DNA from: Bdellovibrio sp. ZAP7 | GTDB taxonomy: Bacteria; Bdellovibrionota; UBA1018; CAIMNF01 | Direction of reading: 5' to 3' | Assembly: GCA_945874535.1 (NCBI GenBank) | Contig: CAMCGZ010000004.1 | Location: 62,001-126,000, forward strand | Length of the DNA stretch: 64,000 nucleotides | Part shown: positions 26,998 to 35,639 of the stretch, one piece after another | How the letters are laid out: each line of letters starts with the position of its first letter | Numbering within the stretch: the first letter of the stretch is position 1 | The notes under the pieces: model-generated | Databases searched by the model: none | What the model was told of the DNA's origin: nothing | Seen by the model: the letters and a program-made list of their open reading frames with translations, nothing else | Program-made: the position numbers and the translations under genes

Positions 26998-29568
26998 ATG
27001 TCGGGACTTTTGCTTCTTTGCTTGCGCCAGATCCGCGTAAGACCTTTCCGTTCTCTCCTGACCCTGTTCAGTGTGGCACTCGGGGTGGCACTGTATACTT
27101 CCATCGACATCGTCAATCACTCTACGCTCCTCAGTTTCCGTTCAGGAATCGAAGCTTTGAGCGGTAAAGCTCAACTGTCCATTCAAGGAGGAGAAAACGG
27201 GTTTGACGAGTCTGTCCTCGAAGATGCCGCAAAGCTTCCAGAAGTCGGATCAGCAGTCCCTCTGGTCGAGACCCGGGTCTATTCGGGAACCGGGCACAAG
27301 ACCGAAACCTTGACCATTCTCGGAATCGATTTACTGAAGGAAAGCTCGGTCAGGGCCTATCAAGCGGACTCGCGCAACCTGCTCGATGATCCGTTGACGT
27401 TCCTCAATCAACCCGACAGTCTGATCCTGACGCGAACTTACGCGGACCGCCACAAAATCAAAAAAGGAGATCGCATCCGTCTGGCAACCGCTCACGGATC
27501 ACGGAGCTTCACCGTCCGCGGACTCCTTGAGCCGGAGGGACCGGCGAAGGCTTACGGAGGCAATCTCGGTATTATGGATATCGACGGGGCCCGATTCCAG
27601 TTCGGTAAAAACGGGAAGATCGACCGGATCGATATCATCCCACGGGAGGGCTTACCGATCGACCGTGTCCGGGAGGCTTTGAAAAACCGATTCGAACCCG
27701 GCCTCGAGGTAGAAAGCCCCGCCACACAAGCGGACGGGATGAGGCGCCTGGTTGAGAACTATCAAGCCCTTCTTCAGTTTCTCGGTCTTCTGGCACTGCT
27801 GGTCGGTTTGTTTTTAGTGATGAATACAACCACGATTGCCATCGCCGAACGGAGGAAGGAATTCGGTATCCTCCGAGCGCTCGGGGCTCCAACCGTGTCC
27901 CTTTTGCTCATCCTGGTTTTGGAATCGGCTGTGCTCGGACTGATCGGTTCTTTTGCCGGGGTGATTTTGGGCAAGTTTGTCGCCGAGAAAACCTCCAGTC
28001 TCATGACCGGAGCGCTTTCTCTCCAATACCTGATTCCCATCCATCTCGATCGACTGTCGATCGGATGGCCTCAATGGATGAAGGGGGTGGGACTCGGAGC
28101 CGGAGTCGCACTTTTTGCCACGCTGATCTCGGGTCGCGCAGCTCTCAAGATCCAGCCCCTCGAAGCCGTCAAGGGTGCGCCCGCAGGCATTCCCCTCACC
28201 CATCCACTCCTCCCCTGGCTCGGATCCGGCTTCCTGTCATTGATCATGCTCGATGCCCTGTTCGGGTGGAGCAATCACCAGGCCTGGTTCAGATCCATCA
28301 ATCCCCTTCTGCTGATGTTAGGGGCCATACTGACCAGTCCGGCACTGGTCAGGTCTTTCATCCGGCTGATCCGGGCTTTCGTTCCTTCGCCTTCCATCAG
28401 ACTGGGGGCGGATCAACTCCTCCGGAATCCCCGGAGGACCGGAGGAAACATCATGGTGATGATGACCGGACTCATGCTGGTGATCGTTCTGGCCCTCACC
28501 AACCGGAGCATCAAGCACAGCCTCAACCTTTGGTTCGACAAAACACTCGCAGCCGACCTAGTGATTTCTTCCAGTGGAAAAATTCTTTCTTTCCAGGTCC
28601 AGCCGCTGGATGAAGGGCTCAAGTCAGAAATCGAATCCCTCCCGGGAGTGGATCATGCCAGCAACGGTGGCGCCACTGGCCTCCGTTACGTCAAACAACG
28701 TTATGACGGCCACACGCTGGCTCTCAAAGCCTTTGATCGTCCTCATCCAAGGGTCGGGAACCGCATCTTTGATCTTACTGAAGGGAACCCGGAAGAGGTT
28801 TTCGGTAAATTCTTTGATTCCTCCCAAAATTCGATTCTGGTTTCTCAGAATTTCGTCCTCAAATTCAAAAAACGCCCAGGAGATGAAATCGATCTGCCCA
28901 CACCCACCGGGATCCGGAAATTCCGAATCGAAGGGGTGGTCGCCGAGTTCACCAATCCCGAGGGGGTGTTTTATCTGAACCGGGATCTTTACCGGCGTTT
29001 CTGGAAAGACCCGCTGATCTCGGGATTTTTTGTCACCGTCCTTCCGGGGGTGAACCCGGCAGATGTCCGCGCCGCCCTGGATTCCACTCTCGGTAAGCAA
29101 AAGGGCCTGATGGCCACGCTGAATACCGAACTCGCCCAAGAGGCCCGGGCCATGGTGGATCAGAGTTTCGCCTACACCCGGGCGATCGAAGCCTCTGCCT
29201 TACTGGTGGGCCTGTTCGGACTGTTCAATACCTTGCTGATCTCGATTCTTGAGAGACGCCGTGAAATGGGAATATTGAGATCCATCGGAATGACCAGGGC
29301 ACAGCTGGTGAACATGATCATCGGGGAAGGACTCATTCAAGGTTTGGCCGGAGGCATCGCAGCTGTGGCCATCGGGGTGTTCGGGACTTATTTTTGGATC
29401 ATGGGAACCGTTTCCTCACTCCTCGGCTGGGTCCTGCAGTTCTCAGCACCCCCCGAAGCCCTGTTCCGGACCGTCGGTTTCGGTCTCGGAGTCGGTATTC
29501 TGGCCGGAGTGATTCCCGCACGCATCATTTCAAAGCTTGAAATCCGCGATGCTCTCGAATCCGAGTGA
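26998..29568 (+). CDS. ABC transporter permease with two FtsX domains
   Basis: An 856-aa inner-membrane protein of the YbbP/MacB-like type. TM1 is near residues 15-38, a long periplasmic segment follows, then a first FtsX block (FLGLLALLVGLFLVMNTTTIAI, RRKEFGILRALGA). A central TM pair precedes a second periplasmic region and a second FtsX block (LLVGLFGLFNTLLISI, RRREMGILRSIGMTRAQL). Such permeases move lipids or lipoproteins or act mechanically in the envelope, driven by a separate ATPase. No ATPase gene is adjacent, so the partner must be elsewhere. It opens a lipid-themed gene run. Confidence 0.88.
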   Translation: MSGLLLLCLRQIRVRPFRSLLTLFSVALGVALYTSIDIVNHSTLLSFRSGIEALSGKAQLSIQGGENGFDESVLEDAAKLPEVGSAVPLVETRVYSGTGHKTETLTILGIDLLKESSVRAYQADSRNLLDDPLTFLNQPDSLILTRTYADRHKIKKGDRIRLATAHGSRSFTVRGLLEPEGPAKAYGGNLGIMDIDGARFQFGKNGKIDRIDIIPREGLPIDRVREALKNRFEPGLEVESPATQADGMRRLVENYQALLQFLGLLALLVGLFLVMNTTTIAIAERRKEFGILRALGAPTVSLLLILVLESAVLGLIGSFAGVILGKFVAEKTSSLMTGALSLQYLIPIHLDRLSIGWPQWMKGVGLGAGVALFATLISGRAALKIQPLEAVKGAPAGIPLTHPLLPWLGSGFLSLIMLDALFGWSNHQAWFRSINPLLLMLGAILTSPALVRSFIRLIRAFVPSPSIRLGADQLLRNPRRTGGNIMVMMTGLMLVIVLALTNRSIKHSLNLWFDKTLAADLVISSSGKILSFQVQPLDEGLKSEIESLPGVDHASNGGATGLRYVKQRYDGHTLALKAFDRPHPRVGNRIFDLTEGNPEEVFGKFFDSSQNSILVSQNFVLKFKKRPGDEIDLPTPTGIRKFRIEGVVAEFTNPEGVFYLNRDLYRRFWKDPLISGFFVTVLPGVNPADVRAALDSTLGKQKGLMATLNTELAQEARAMVDQSFAYTRAIEASALLVGLFGLFNTLLISILERRREMGILRSIGMTRAQLVNMIIGEGLIQGLAGGIAAVAIGVFGTYFWIMGTVSSLLGWVLQFSAPPEALFRTVGFGLGVGILAGVIPARIISKLEIRDALESE

Positions 29569-29587
29569 TGCGCCCTGCATTTTCACT

Positions 29588-29616
29588 TTGAATTCCGAAT
29601 TCGAAGGGCTTAGGGT
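29588..29616 (+). promoter_or_regulatory. Predicted leaderless promoter of the ceramidase-like gene
   Basis: TTGAAT (29588-29593), 17-nt spacer, TAGGGT (29611-29616), 6 nt to ATG 29623. Confidence 0.52.
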
Positions 29617-29622
29617 TTCAGC

Positions 29623-30369
29623 ATGGATTCTCTTTACACAAATGCCAAACGCGAGTTCACCATTCAGCCGGGTTGTCCCTGGTATGAGGCTCAACAGGCT
29701 TACCAACCCGCAAACGTGAACTGGTGTGAACCCACCCGCTGCTCGATCATCAATGAGCCGGCGAATGCATGGTCGAATCTGGGGTTTTTGGTGGTAGGCG
29801 CCATCGTGATGCAACGGCTACAAGGAACCAAAGAAAAGACCCTTTCCTATTTCGGTTGGGCTGTTTTCATGATGGGGCTTTTCTCCTTCACCTATCATTC
29901 CACGAACAATTACCTGAGCCAGTTTTTTGATTTCATCGGAATGTATTTGATGACCAGTTTTGTCATCGCTTTCCACTGGAGACGGGTTGCCGGGAAAGAC
30001 CCCCGCACATTGCTGGCCCATTTTTGGTTTGTGTTGAGTGCGAATCTGGCTCTCTTCATGGTCTTTGACATCATGGACATCGCCGTCCAGCACACCGTGA
30101 TCCTGAATGTGATCCCCTTGGCTGCTTTGGATCTGGTGGCTGGATTCAAAGAAAAGCGACTCGGCCAATACCGCCATTATTGGGTGGCATTGACCCTGAT
30201 GGTGATCGCTCAGATCTTCTCCCAACTCGATTTGAAGCGGATCTGGTGTGAGCCCGAGAACCTGTTCCTGCATGGACACGCCATTTGGCACGTTATCGGC
30301 AGTTTCGGGATGCTGTTTTTGGGGCTCCACCTCAAGTGGCTCCTCTCCAAGATCCCCTCCCGGTCCTGA
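29623..30369 (+). CDS. Ceramidase-family (CREST) membrane hydrolase-like protein
   Basis: A 248-aa seven-helix membrane protein of the alkaline ceramidase/PAQR/Per1 superfamily. Expected residues are visible: CEP (35-37), NEPANAWSN (44-52), TYHST with His92 and QFFDFIG with Asp103, and the C-terminal HGHAIWHVIG His pair near 220-227. These would place a zinc ion for amide or ester hydrolysis of a lipid. Bacterial members are mostly untested, so ceramide as substrate is only an inference. Followed by diacylglycerol kinase and a PLA2-like gene. Confidence 0.85.
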   Translation: MDSLYTNAKREFTIQPGCPWYEAQQAYQPANVNWCEPTRCSIINEPANAWSNLGFLVVGAIVMQRLQGTKEKTLSYFGWAVFMMGLFSFTYHSTNNYLSQFFDFIGMYLMTSFVIAFHWRRVAGKDPRTLLAHFWFVLSANLALFMVFDIMDIAVQHTVILNVIPLAALDLVAGFKEKRLGQYRHYWVALTLMVIAQIFSQLDLKRIWCEPENLFLHGHAIWHVIGSFGMLFLGLHLKWLLSKIPSRS

Positions 30370-30420
30370 TCTCATTGAAATCGGTTGAAGTCCCCTACCG
30401 GACTTCCTTTCATTCAGAGC

Positions 30421-30449
30421 TTGCCAAGATGAATAATACCTGATAGAAT
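30421..30449 (+). promoter_or_regulatory. Promoter of the diacylglycerol kinase gene
   Basis: TTGCCA (30421-30426), 17-nt spacer, TAGAAT (30444-30449), 9 nt to ATG 30459. The transcript would be leaderless or carry only 2-3 nt. Confidence 0.58.
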
Positions 30450-30458
30450 CCGTCAGCC

Positions 30459-31367
30459 ATGCGTGACGAGATCGCTTTCTTCATCAATCAGGAGTCCGGA
30501 TCGGGAGAGGCCCCCCAGGTCGCCGACGCTGCAGCCGCAAGCCTCTCCGGACTCAGAGTTCGAAAGAACCTCCCGAAGAGCTCGATCGACCTCGCCCGTG
30601 CCTGCTCGGAGCTTGATCCCACCCGGACCCGGGCTGCGGTGGTTTTCGGTGGAGACGGAACCCAGACCTACGCACTCCGTGGCCTGATTGAGAACGGCAT
30701 CCCGCTTTACCCCTTCCCTGCCGGTACTGCCAATGACCTGGCCCTGGATCAGGGAATCACCGGTTGCCGGAGTCAGCTCGGATCCCTGCTCGAGTCTGAA
30801 TCGATTGAAGAGGTCCGGGTTCTTGAAGTGAATGGAATCCCCTTCTCGACCATTTCAGGAATCGGCATTGGTGCTGAACTGTGTGAGGAATACAATGATC
30901 TGAGAGCCCGCCATCGCTTGTTCAAGAAGGCCTCTCAGCGTATGAATTGCGAGATTTATTCGGCGCTCGCACTGAAAAATATCCTGAAGAACTGGGGCAA
31001 GGGACTCCAGGTCAGGATCACCCGTGATGGCCAGAGCGAAGAGCTGACCTTGTCCTCGCTCATGATCTGCAATCAAGAAAATCTGGCCGGAAATCTCAAG
31101 GTTGCCCCCGGCCAAAACAAACACGCTGACAGCTTCACTGTGCTCATTCATCCAGGAGTTTGCGGGTTCAACACTCTTCGGGGCTTGAGCTCGATGAAGT
31201 TCGGGAAAATCGATTCGAGCTTCATCACTTACAAGACGGAACGAATCCGGATCGAGTCTTTGAATGGTGCGCCCCTCACCGTATTCGGAGATGGTGAGAT
31301 CCTGATCCGGAGTCCGGTATTGGAATTCCGGGCTTACCCGAAAAAACTGAGAGTGTACCGCGCGTGA
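30459..31367 (+). CDS. Diacylglycerol kinase-type lipid kinase
   Basis: A 302-aa member of the DAGK catalytic family (YegS/DgkB-like), which phosphorylates diacylglycerol or a related lipid with ATP. GGDGT at residues 64-68 and PAGTANDLA at 87-95 are the nucleotide-binding motifs, and SGIGIGAEL sits at the start of the second domain. The C-terminal beta-sandwich ends with VFGDGE (a conserved DGE). It is cytosolic and membrane-associated by function, with no TM segment. Its stop overlaps the GTG start of the PLA2-like gene. Confidence 0.93.
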   Translation: MRDEIAFFINQESGSGEAPQVADAAAASLSGLRVRKNLPKSSIDLARACSELDPTRTRAAVVFGGDGTQTYALRGLIENGIPLYPFPAGTANDLALDQGITGCRSQLGSLLESESIEEVRVLEVNGIPFSTISGIGIGAELCEEYNDLRARHRLFKKASQRMNCEIYSALALKNILKNWGKGLQVRITRDGQSEELTLSSLMICNQENLAGNLKVAPGQNKHADSFTVLIHPGVCGFNTLRGLSSMKFGKIDSSFITYKTERIRIESLNGAPLTVFGDGEILIRSPVLEFRAYPKKLRVYRA

Positions 31368-31861
31368 TCGCTCTGTTTCTATTCCTCATTGGATCCTGGG
31401 GTCATGCCGGACAAGAGAGTCCCACTCGACCTTTCGAGACCGACTTCTGCACGGGATTTCCTGAGGGGACTCGAAATGAACCCTCACTGTGGAAGCACTG
31501 TTGTGTCGAACACGATCTCCACTTTTGGGCGGGAGGATGCCGGGATGCGCGTCGTGAGGCTGACCGGAGGATCTACCAGTGCATCCGGGACTCAGGTGCA
31601 CCGGGTATCGCTCGATTGATGTACCTCGGTATCCGTTTAGGAGCGGCCTCGCCCTTCAAGATCGAGAAGCGGAAGTGGGGAAACGGATGGAAAGACGGAC
31701 GCGGCAATTACCGTGCTCTCCATCAAGCTGACATCCCATTGCTCGAATCTGAGATCCGCGCGAATCCTTCAGGAGAAGTCACCCCGGAAATGCTGGACCG
31801 TCTACTGGAGACACTCCGGGCACATCCCTGCAATCCATCCATCAAGGAAGACAATTCGTGA
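31364..31861 (+). CDS. Secreted phospholipase A2-like protein
   Basis: A 165-aa protein with a signal peptide (MIALFLFLIGSWGHAG). The core motif is CCVEHDLHFWAGGC (residues 46-59), a match to the CCxxHD calcium/His-Asp active-site helix of phospholipase A2 folds. DFCTGFPEGT precedes it where a calcium loop would be. The second helix carries ADRRIYQCI. GTG start overlapping the kinase stop implies coupled translation with a lipid kinase. True lipase activity is unproven because bacterial PLA2-like sequences vary. Confidence 0.72.
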   Translation: MIALFLFLIGSWGHAGQESPTRPFETDFCTGFPEGTRNEPSLWKHCCVEHDLHFWAGGCRDARREADRRIYQCIRDSGAPGIARLMYLGIRLGAASPFKIEKRKWGNGWKDGRGNYRALHQADIPLLESEIRANPSGEVTPEMLDRLLETLRAHPCNPSIKEDNS

Positions 31862-32201
31862 TCTGCTCATAGGGAGCGTCCTTCAGGCGAACCCAGACTG
31901 CATCCTCGATCAAGTCTGACGGGGATCGGATTCCCTTCAACTGGCAGCGCCCCGAGCGGGAGAAGCGCATGACCGCGCCTTCTGCCGGCCATTCTCCAGA
32001 CCGATACCGGAGCACACAGGTCGCACGTTCAAAATCACATTTCAGAGAGTCAAAACGGTAATTGAAATCTCCCGAGCACCAGGTATCGGCACAAATCGAA
32101 TCTATTGCACCCAGTGCCTTCTGATTCCAATCCGCCCCACTGGCCCATGCCATAGACGAAACCAATGTGAGGAAACCGACCCAAGCGAGCGTGAACTTCA
32201 T
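31842..32201 (-). CDS. Small secreted protein with cysteines
   Basis: A 119-aa protein with a signal peptide ending near AWASGA. The mature part has six cysteines (CADTWC, LKCDFERATC, RCQL, NCLP), suggesting disulphides in the periplasm. Not recognised. Its 3' end overlaps the convergent PLA2-like gene by 20 nt. Confidence 0.62.
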   Translation of the reverse strand: MKFTLAWVGFLTLVSSMAWASGADWNQKALGAIDSICADTWCSGDFNYRFDSLKCDFERATCVLRYRSGEWPAEGAVMRFSRSGRCQLKGIRSPSDLIEDAVWVRLKDAPYEQITNCLP

Positions 32202-32242
32202 GCGTGACGGAGTACCTGAAGACGACGCGTTATGTCAAGAAA

Positions 32243-32938
32243 TTACTTGCCCGGTTCTGTCGATGCGGGAGCCCGACCCGGGTCCCGATTTTCGACCACC
32301 ACACGGGGGATGCCCAAGGCCTGCAATTGCTCGCTCAGGCGCTCTTCATTGTTTTCGGAATTCAAATGCCTTTGCAAGGTCCTGCCCACATACTCGAGTC
32401 GGGAATCCGTAACCTCCGACTCACGGCTCACCCGCTTGATCTCCTCCACCAGAGACACATCGAGTTCGGGGTCATTCTGTAGTCTCCGGAAGGCGACCGT
32501 CAACTCTTGCAAGGCCTCACGCCGTTCGGTGTCGGACGGATCCAGGATTTTCCACGCCTGCTTGAGCTCATTCAGGGCTACCATGGGGTTCCTGCTCATC
32601 CTGAATTGGACATCGGCGACACCTTCTGGCGTAGAGAGCTTTTCAATCGTCTGACGATTGAGCCCGATCCCGAGAACCTCGGGATCACGAATCCCCGGAG
32701 CCGGAGAGTCCGCCCGATCCTCTGCATGGGCTCTGGGTTCAACCCGGGAGTCACTGACATTACGGTTTTCGACGACCATCTCTGGATGACCTTGGATGAA
32801 CACCGCCATTTCCTGAATGACCCTACGGTCCTCTTCTGGTGTGTTCGACGGAGCATGGCGATCCGAATTCAGAAGGTAATGAAACCCTCCGAAAATCCCA
32901 AGAAACGCCAGTACTCCGAAAACTTTGGTGAAGCTCAT
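32243..32938 (-). CDS. Hypothetical membrane-anchored helical protein
   Basis: A 231-aa protein with one N-terminal hydrophobic helix (VFGVLAFLGIFGGFHYLL) that could be an uncleaved anchor. The rest is charged and helical (IEKLSTPEGVADVQFRMSRNP, in part; LVEEIKRVSRESEV; ERLSEQLQALG), probably periplasmic. No domain recognised. ATG overlaps the stop of the HAMP-like paralogue at 32935, so the two are co-translated and may form a complex. Confidence 0.62.
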   Translation of the reverse strand: MSFTKVFGVLAFLGIFGGFHYLLNSDRHAPSNTPEEDRRVIQEMAVFIQGHPEMVVENRNVSDSRVEPRAHAEDRADSPAPGIRDPEVLGIGLNRQTIEKLSTPEGVADVQFRMSRNPMVALNELKQAWKILDPSDTERREALQELTVAFRRLQNDPELDVSLVEEIKRVSRESEVTDSRLEYVGRTLQRHLNSENNEERLSEQLQALGIPRVVVENRDPGRAPASTEPGK

Positions 32939-33405
32939 CCTGCCGATACATCCCCTGATGGAGCATCGTGGTCCTGCTTGAACTGCAAATTGTAAGCATC
33001 CGGAATCTCAGTAAAGAAGTCTCCATCCCTGAACTTCAAGGGCCGTGGACTCCGAGTGCTTGCAAACTCCTCAAGATGCACCCTCAATCGGTACATGGGC
33101 CCCGCGATTTTATGGGAGAGCACCAACCCGACCACTGAAACCACCCCCACTACAGCAATGAAACTGAGCACGGTGATCGCATCCAATTCAGTCTGTCGTG
33201 ATTCGATGAACCGGTAGAAGACATGGTCCGCCTCAAGACCTGCAACCCGGGCCTGTTCCCTCAGTTGATAAAAGAACCACTGATGCGCCAAGTGCATGAC
33301 GGCAATCACCCCGATGGCCAAAGCACTCATCCAGACCATAAACCGGAACTGGAAACCTGGGTTGATCAGTAAGCGCTTACGCCCTGGAACGAGCTTTTTA
33401 TCCAA
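32935..33405 (-). CDS. Orphan HAMP-like two-helix membrane protein (paralogue 2)
   Basis: A 156-aa paralogue of the protein at 9552. Shared landmarks are LLINPGFQF, AGLEADHVFYRFIE in the periplasmic loop, LSHKIAGPMYRL after TM2 and FRDGDFFTEI near the end. It has TM1 about 25-46 and TM2 about 80-100 and no output domain. It is co-transcribed with a helical membrane-anchored protein rather than PilZ, so the same module may serve different partners. Function inferred only. Confidence 0.72.
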   Translation of the reverse strand: MDKKLVPGRKRLLINPGFQFRFMVWMSALAIGVIAVMHLAHQWFFYQLREQARVAGLEADHVFYRFIESRQTELDAITVLSFIAVVGVVSVVGLVLSHKIAGPMYRLRVHLEEFASTRSPRPLKFRDGDFFTEIPDAYNLQFKQDHDAPSGDVSAG

Positions 33406-33468
33406 ACGAGCCTCCTCGGAGTACCAGACTCCGTTTTTCTCAGTTCGGAAGAGTCAGAGAAGATCTTG

Positions 33469-33490
33469 AGGGGGGCTCTGTGACCCCCCT
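33469..33490 (-). terminator. Weak hairpin after the Hint lipoprotein gene
   Basis: AGGGGGG (33469-33475) pairs with CCCCCCT (33484-33490) across an 8-nt loop, just 5 nt beyond the stop. There is no good T-run on either strand, so intrinsic termination is doubtful. Confidence 0.35.
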
Positions 33491-33495
33491 AAGAT

Positions 33496-35055
33496 TCAAT
33501 TGATAGATGAACCAATACCTGGACCCGACCCGCTCGTTGTCCCGCTCGTTGTGGGTTTATTCTGGACGTTATGCACCTTGTAGCCGTCAGCAATGTAGCT
33601 GTGGTCTCCGTCGGTGGTGAAATTATAGACGGTTTCGGAATTCATCACCGAATCGATCCGATGAATCCGGAAACTACCGTCCCGGGTCATCAGCACATCA
33701 CTCGGATTCATATTCAAAACCGCCAATCCCGGGCTCTCCTTCGAGCTCAGAACCGGGTTCAGTGAACGCCAGCCACGATCACTCAAGAAAGGATGCGAAT
33801 CGGTAAAGAAGGCCTTGCCCCCATTGAATCCGTACTTCAAGCCGCGATGAGGGATCTTGAAGAGCTTCGTCACCGAATTGACTTTACCGCTGGCACCGCG
33901 CACGCGGTCACCGATCCGGATTTCTTCAATCGCCTTGAGCGAACCATCAGCCATTTCAACCCGGGTTCCGGCAATGAAGCAGCCCGAGCCGGTTCCGCCT
34001 CCTCCACCAGTCGTGGTCGTGGTGCCCCCGCTACTGTAACCGATCAGTGAAATCGACCGGTTGAACGGCCCACCATTGGCACACTCGAAGGTCAAGGTGG
34101 TCGAATAGCTCATTGCCGAAGCGGGAATTCCCGTAACGGAAACCGAACAGGATGCCCCTGCAGCCAGTGAACTCCCGCAAGAAGAGCCCAAAATAAAGAC
34201 ACTGACGGGCGACATGCCCACCGTACAACCGGTAGCAGAAGCCGTTCCCGAATTGGAAAAGGTGAAGTTTGCGGCTGAAGACTCGCTATAAACAGTGACC
34301 AGCCCCAAGGAGGTCCCGGTACTTGGAGAAACTGAAAGCGAGGGCGCACTACTCACTCCGGATCCAGACCCACTACCGGATCCAGAAGTCGTGGTTCCCC
34401 CGCTTCCGACCACACCGGTTACCGAAATCTGACGGGAAATCCCTGTTCCCGAATTCGAACAACCAATATTCAAGTTGGTCGTGAAGGTGTTCACAGAGAG
34501 AGGAGTCCCTCGAACCCCGATCGTGCAGGATCCGCTCGCAGCGATCGTGGACCCGCAATTGTTCGATGAGACGGTGAAGACACTCGGATTACTGAGGGAA
34601 TAAGTACAACCCGTTGCTGAAACCGAAGCGCTGGTGTTGCTAACCGTGTAGGTGGCCGTGGATCCGGACAAAGCGGCAACGGTCACATTACCGAGACTCT
34701 GGGCGGCACTTGGTGTGACAGAGAGAGTGGTTGAACCCGAACCGCTTCCTGAGGTGGTTCCCCCAGCCACTGGTACGGTCTTGGTATAACAGGAGTAATT
34801 GGCCCCGTTGTACGCCACAATCACGAGGCTACAGTTTCCAGAGCCCCAAACAGAGGTACAACTCGACAGTCCAGAATAGTAGGTGACCAATGGATTCGAT
34901 GCAGAGCTACAAGCGCTTCCGGCCGAGACACCACCGCCCGAAACAGAGGTTGCGGCATTCCCAGCGACCTGGGACAAAACCGACCCTTGCTTCGCGCATC
35001 CCGCGAACAGAACCATGAAGCCACCCAAAACCACCCAGTGTATCCGTCCAGACAT
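33496..35055 (-). CDS. Lipoprotein with beta repeats and C-terminal Hint (intein-like) domain
   Basis: A 519-aa protein. The start is ATG 35055, with a Shine-Dalgarno AGAGGGG 5 nt upstream, giving a signal peptide with lipobox FAGC. Two ~100-residue ASH-like repeats (about 109-216 and 238-340, each starting LSV-P-S and rich in Ser/Thr/Gly/Cys) are joined by Gly-Ser linkers. From Cys359 runs a Hint domain: CFIAGTRVEMADGS, IGDRV, block-B-like TDSHPFLS, and a C-terminal VYNFTTDGDHSYIADGYKVHN. Hint domains self-cleave at the Cys via an N-S shift. A Ser/Gly tail of about 23 residues follows HN. Likely a surface protein that processes itself. Confidence 0.87.
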   Translation of the reverse strand: MSGRIHWVVLGGFMVLFAGCAKQGSVLSQVAGNAATSVSGGGVSAGSACSSASNPLVTYYSGLSSCTSVWGSGNCSLVIVAYNGANYSCYTKTVPVAGGTTSGSGSGSTTLSVTPSAAQSLGNVTVAALSGSTATYTVSNTSASVSATGCTYSLSNPSVFTVSSNNCGSTIAASGSCTIGVRGTPLSVNTFTTNLNIGCSNSGTGISRQISVTGVVGSGGTTTSGSGSGSGSGVSSAPSLSVSPSTGTSLGLVTVYSESSAANFTFSNSGTASATGCTVGMSPVSVFILGSSCGSSLAAGASCSVSVTGIPASAMSYSTTLTFECANGGPFNRSISLIGYSSGGTTTTTGGGGGTGSGCFIAGTRVEMADGSLKAIEEIRIGDRVRGASGKVNSVTKLFKIPHRGLKYGFNGGKAFFTDSHPFLSDRGWRSLNPVLSSKESPGLAVLNMNPSDVLMTRDGSFRIHRIDSVMNSETVYNFTTDGDHSYIADGYKVHNVQNKPTTSGTTSGSGPGIGSSIN

Positions 35056-35142
35056 AGACACCCCTCTTCTCACAGTTTAACGGGAATCCTGTCGCGAACA
35101 AGCACTATTCTAGTCCATGATTTTGGTTGAATCCCCATGCAA

Positions 35143-35175
35143 AAAGGCCCCGTTCCAAGGAGGAACGGGGCCTTT
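35143..35175 (-). terminator. Strong intrinsic terminator of the HU-like gene
   Basis: A perfect 14-bp stem, AAAGGCCCCGTTCC (35143-35156) with GGAACGGGGCCTTT (35162-35175), and a 5-nt loop. On the minus strand the stem runs into TTTTT. It lies 23 nt after the HU-like stop. Confidence 0.88.
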
Positions 35176-35198
35176 CACTTCATCCTGACAGAACCGGA

Positions 35199-35615
35199 TT
35201 ACCAGTTTTTCTTGTCAGCGAAAGTTTCTTTCATGCTCTTAGGGAAAGACCAGCGAGGCTTTTTGGACTCGGGACGAGCCTTCACCATGATTTCTTCACC
35301 GGTGAAAGGGTTGGTGCCTTTTCCAGCCTTACGGCCTTTGACGTCACGACGGGCCAGCACGCCGATCACAGGGAAACGGACGCGCTCGCCGGAAGCGGCT
35401 TTCTTTGCACCGTTCAGGAATGCGCCTTCAACGGCGTTCTTGAGGTCAGAGCGCTTGATCTTCACTTGGCCGTTCTTGCCAGCGGTAGAGATGGCAATCA
35501 GGGCTTCGTGGAGCTCAGTGATCATGGAGAACTTGGTGTTCTTCTTCATGGTCTTCACGGTTTTTTTAGCTGCAGTTTTGGTCGTTGCTTTAGTTGTTTT
35601 CTTATTCTTTTTCAT
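35199..35615 (-). CDS. HU/IHF-family protein with lysine-rich histone-like tail
   Basis: A 138-aa nucleoid protein. ATG 35615 is set by GGAGGA with 8-nt spacing. Residues 1-26 are almost only Lys, Thr and Ala (MKKNKKTTKATTKTAAKKTV), like the tails of H1-like bacterial proteins. The rest is a HU fold with dimer helices (ALIAISTAGKNGQVKIKRSDLKNAVEGA, in part), FPVIGVLARRDVKGRKAGKGTNPFTGEEIMVKARP, whose NPFTGEEI matches the Pro-tipped DNA-binding arm (NPxTG). A C-terminal RWSFPKSMKETF extension is unusual. Single gene with its own promoter and terminator. Confidence 0.9.
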   Translation of the reverse strand: MKKNKKTTKATTKTAAKKTVKTMKKNTKFSMITELHEALIAISTAGKNGQVKIKRSDLKNAVEGAFLNGAKKAASGERVRFPVIGVLARRDVKGRKAGKGTNPFTGEEIMVKARPESKKPRWSFPKSMKETFADKKNW

Positions 35616-35639
35616 TAAAAAGATCCTCCAATAGGTCCT

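Noticed and set aside
33500-34950. Gly/Ser/Thr repeat region as tandem DNA repeat or CRISPR
   Set aside because: The repeats are protein-level linkers and ~100-residue domains of the Hint lipoprotein; no regular spacer-repeat pattern.
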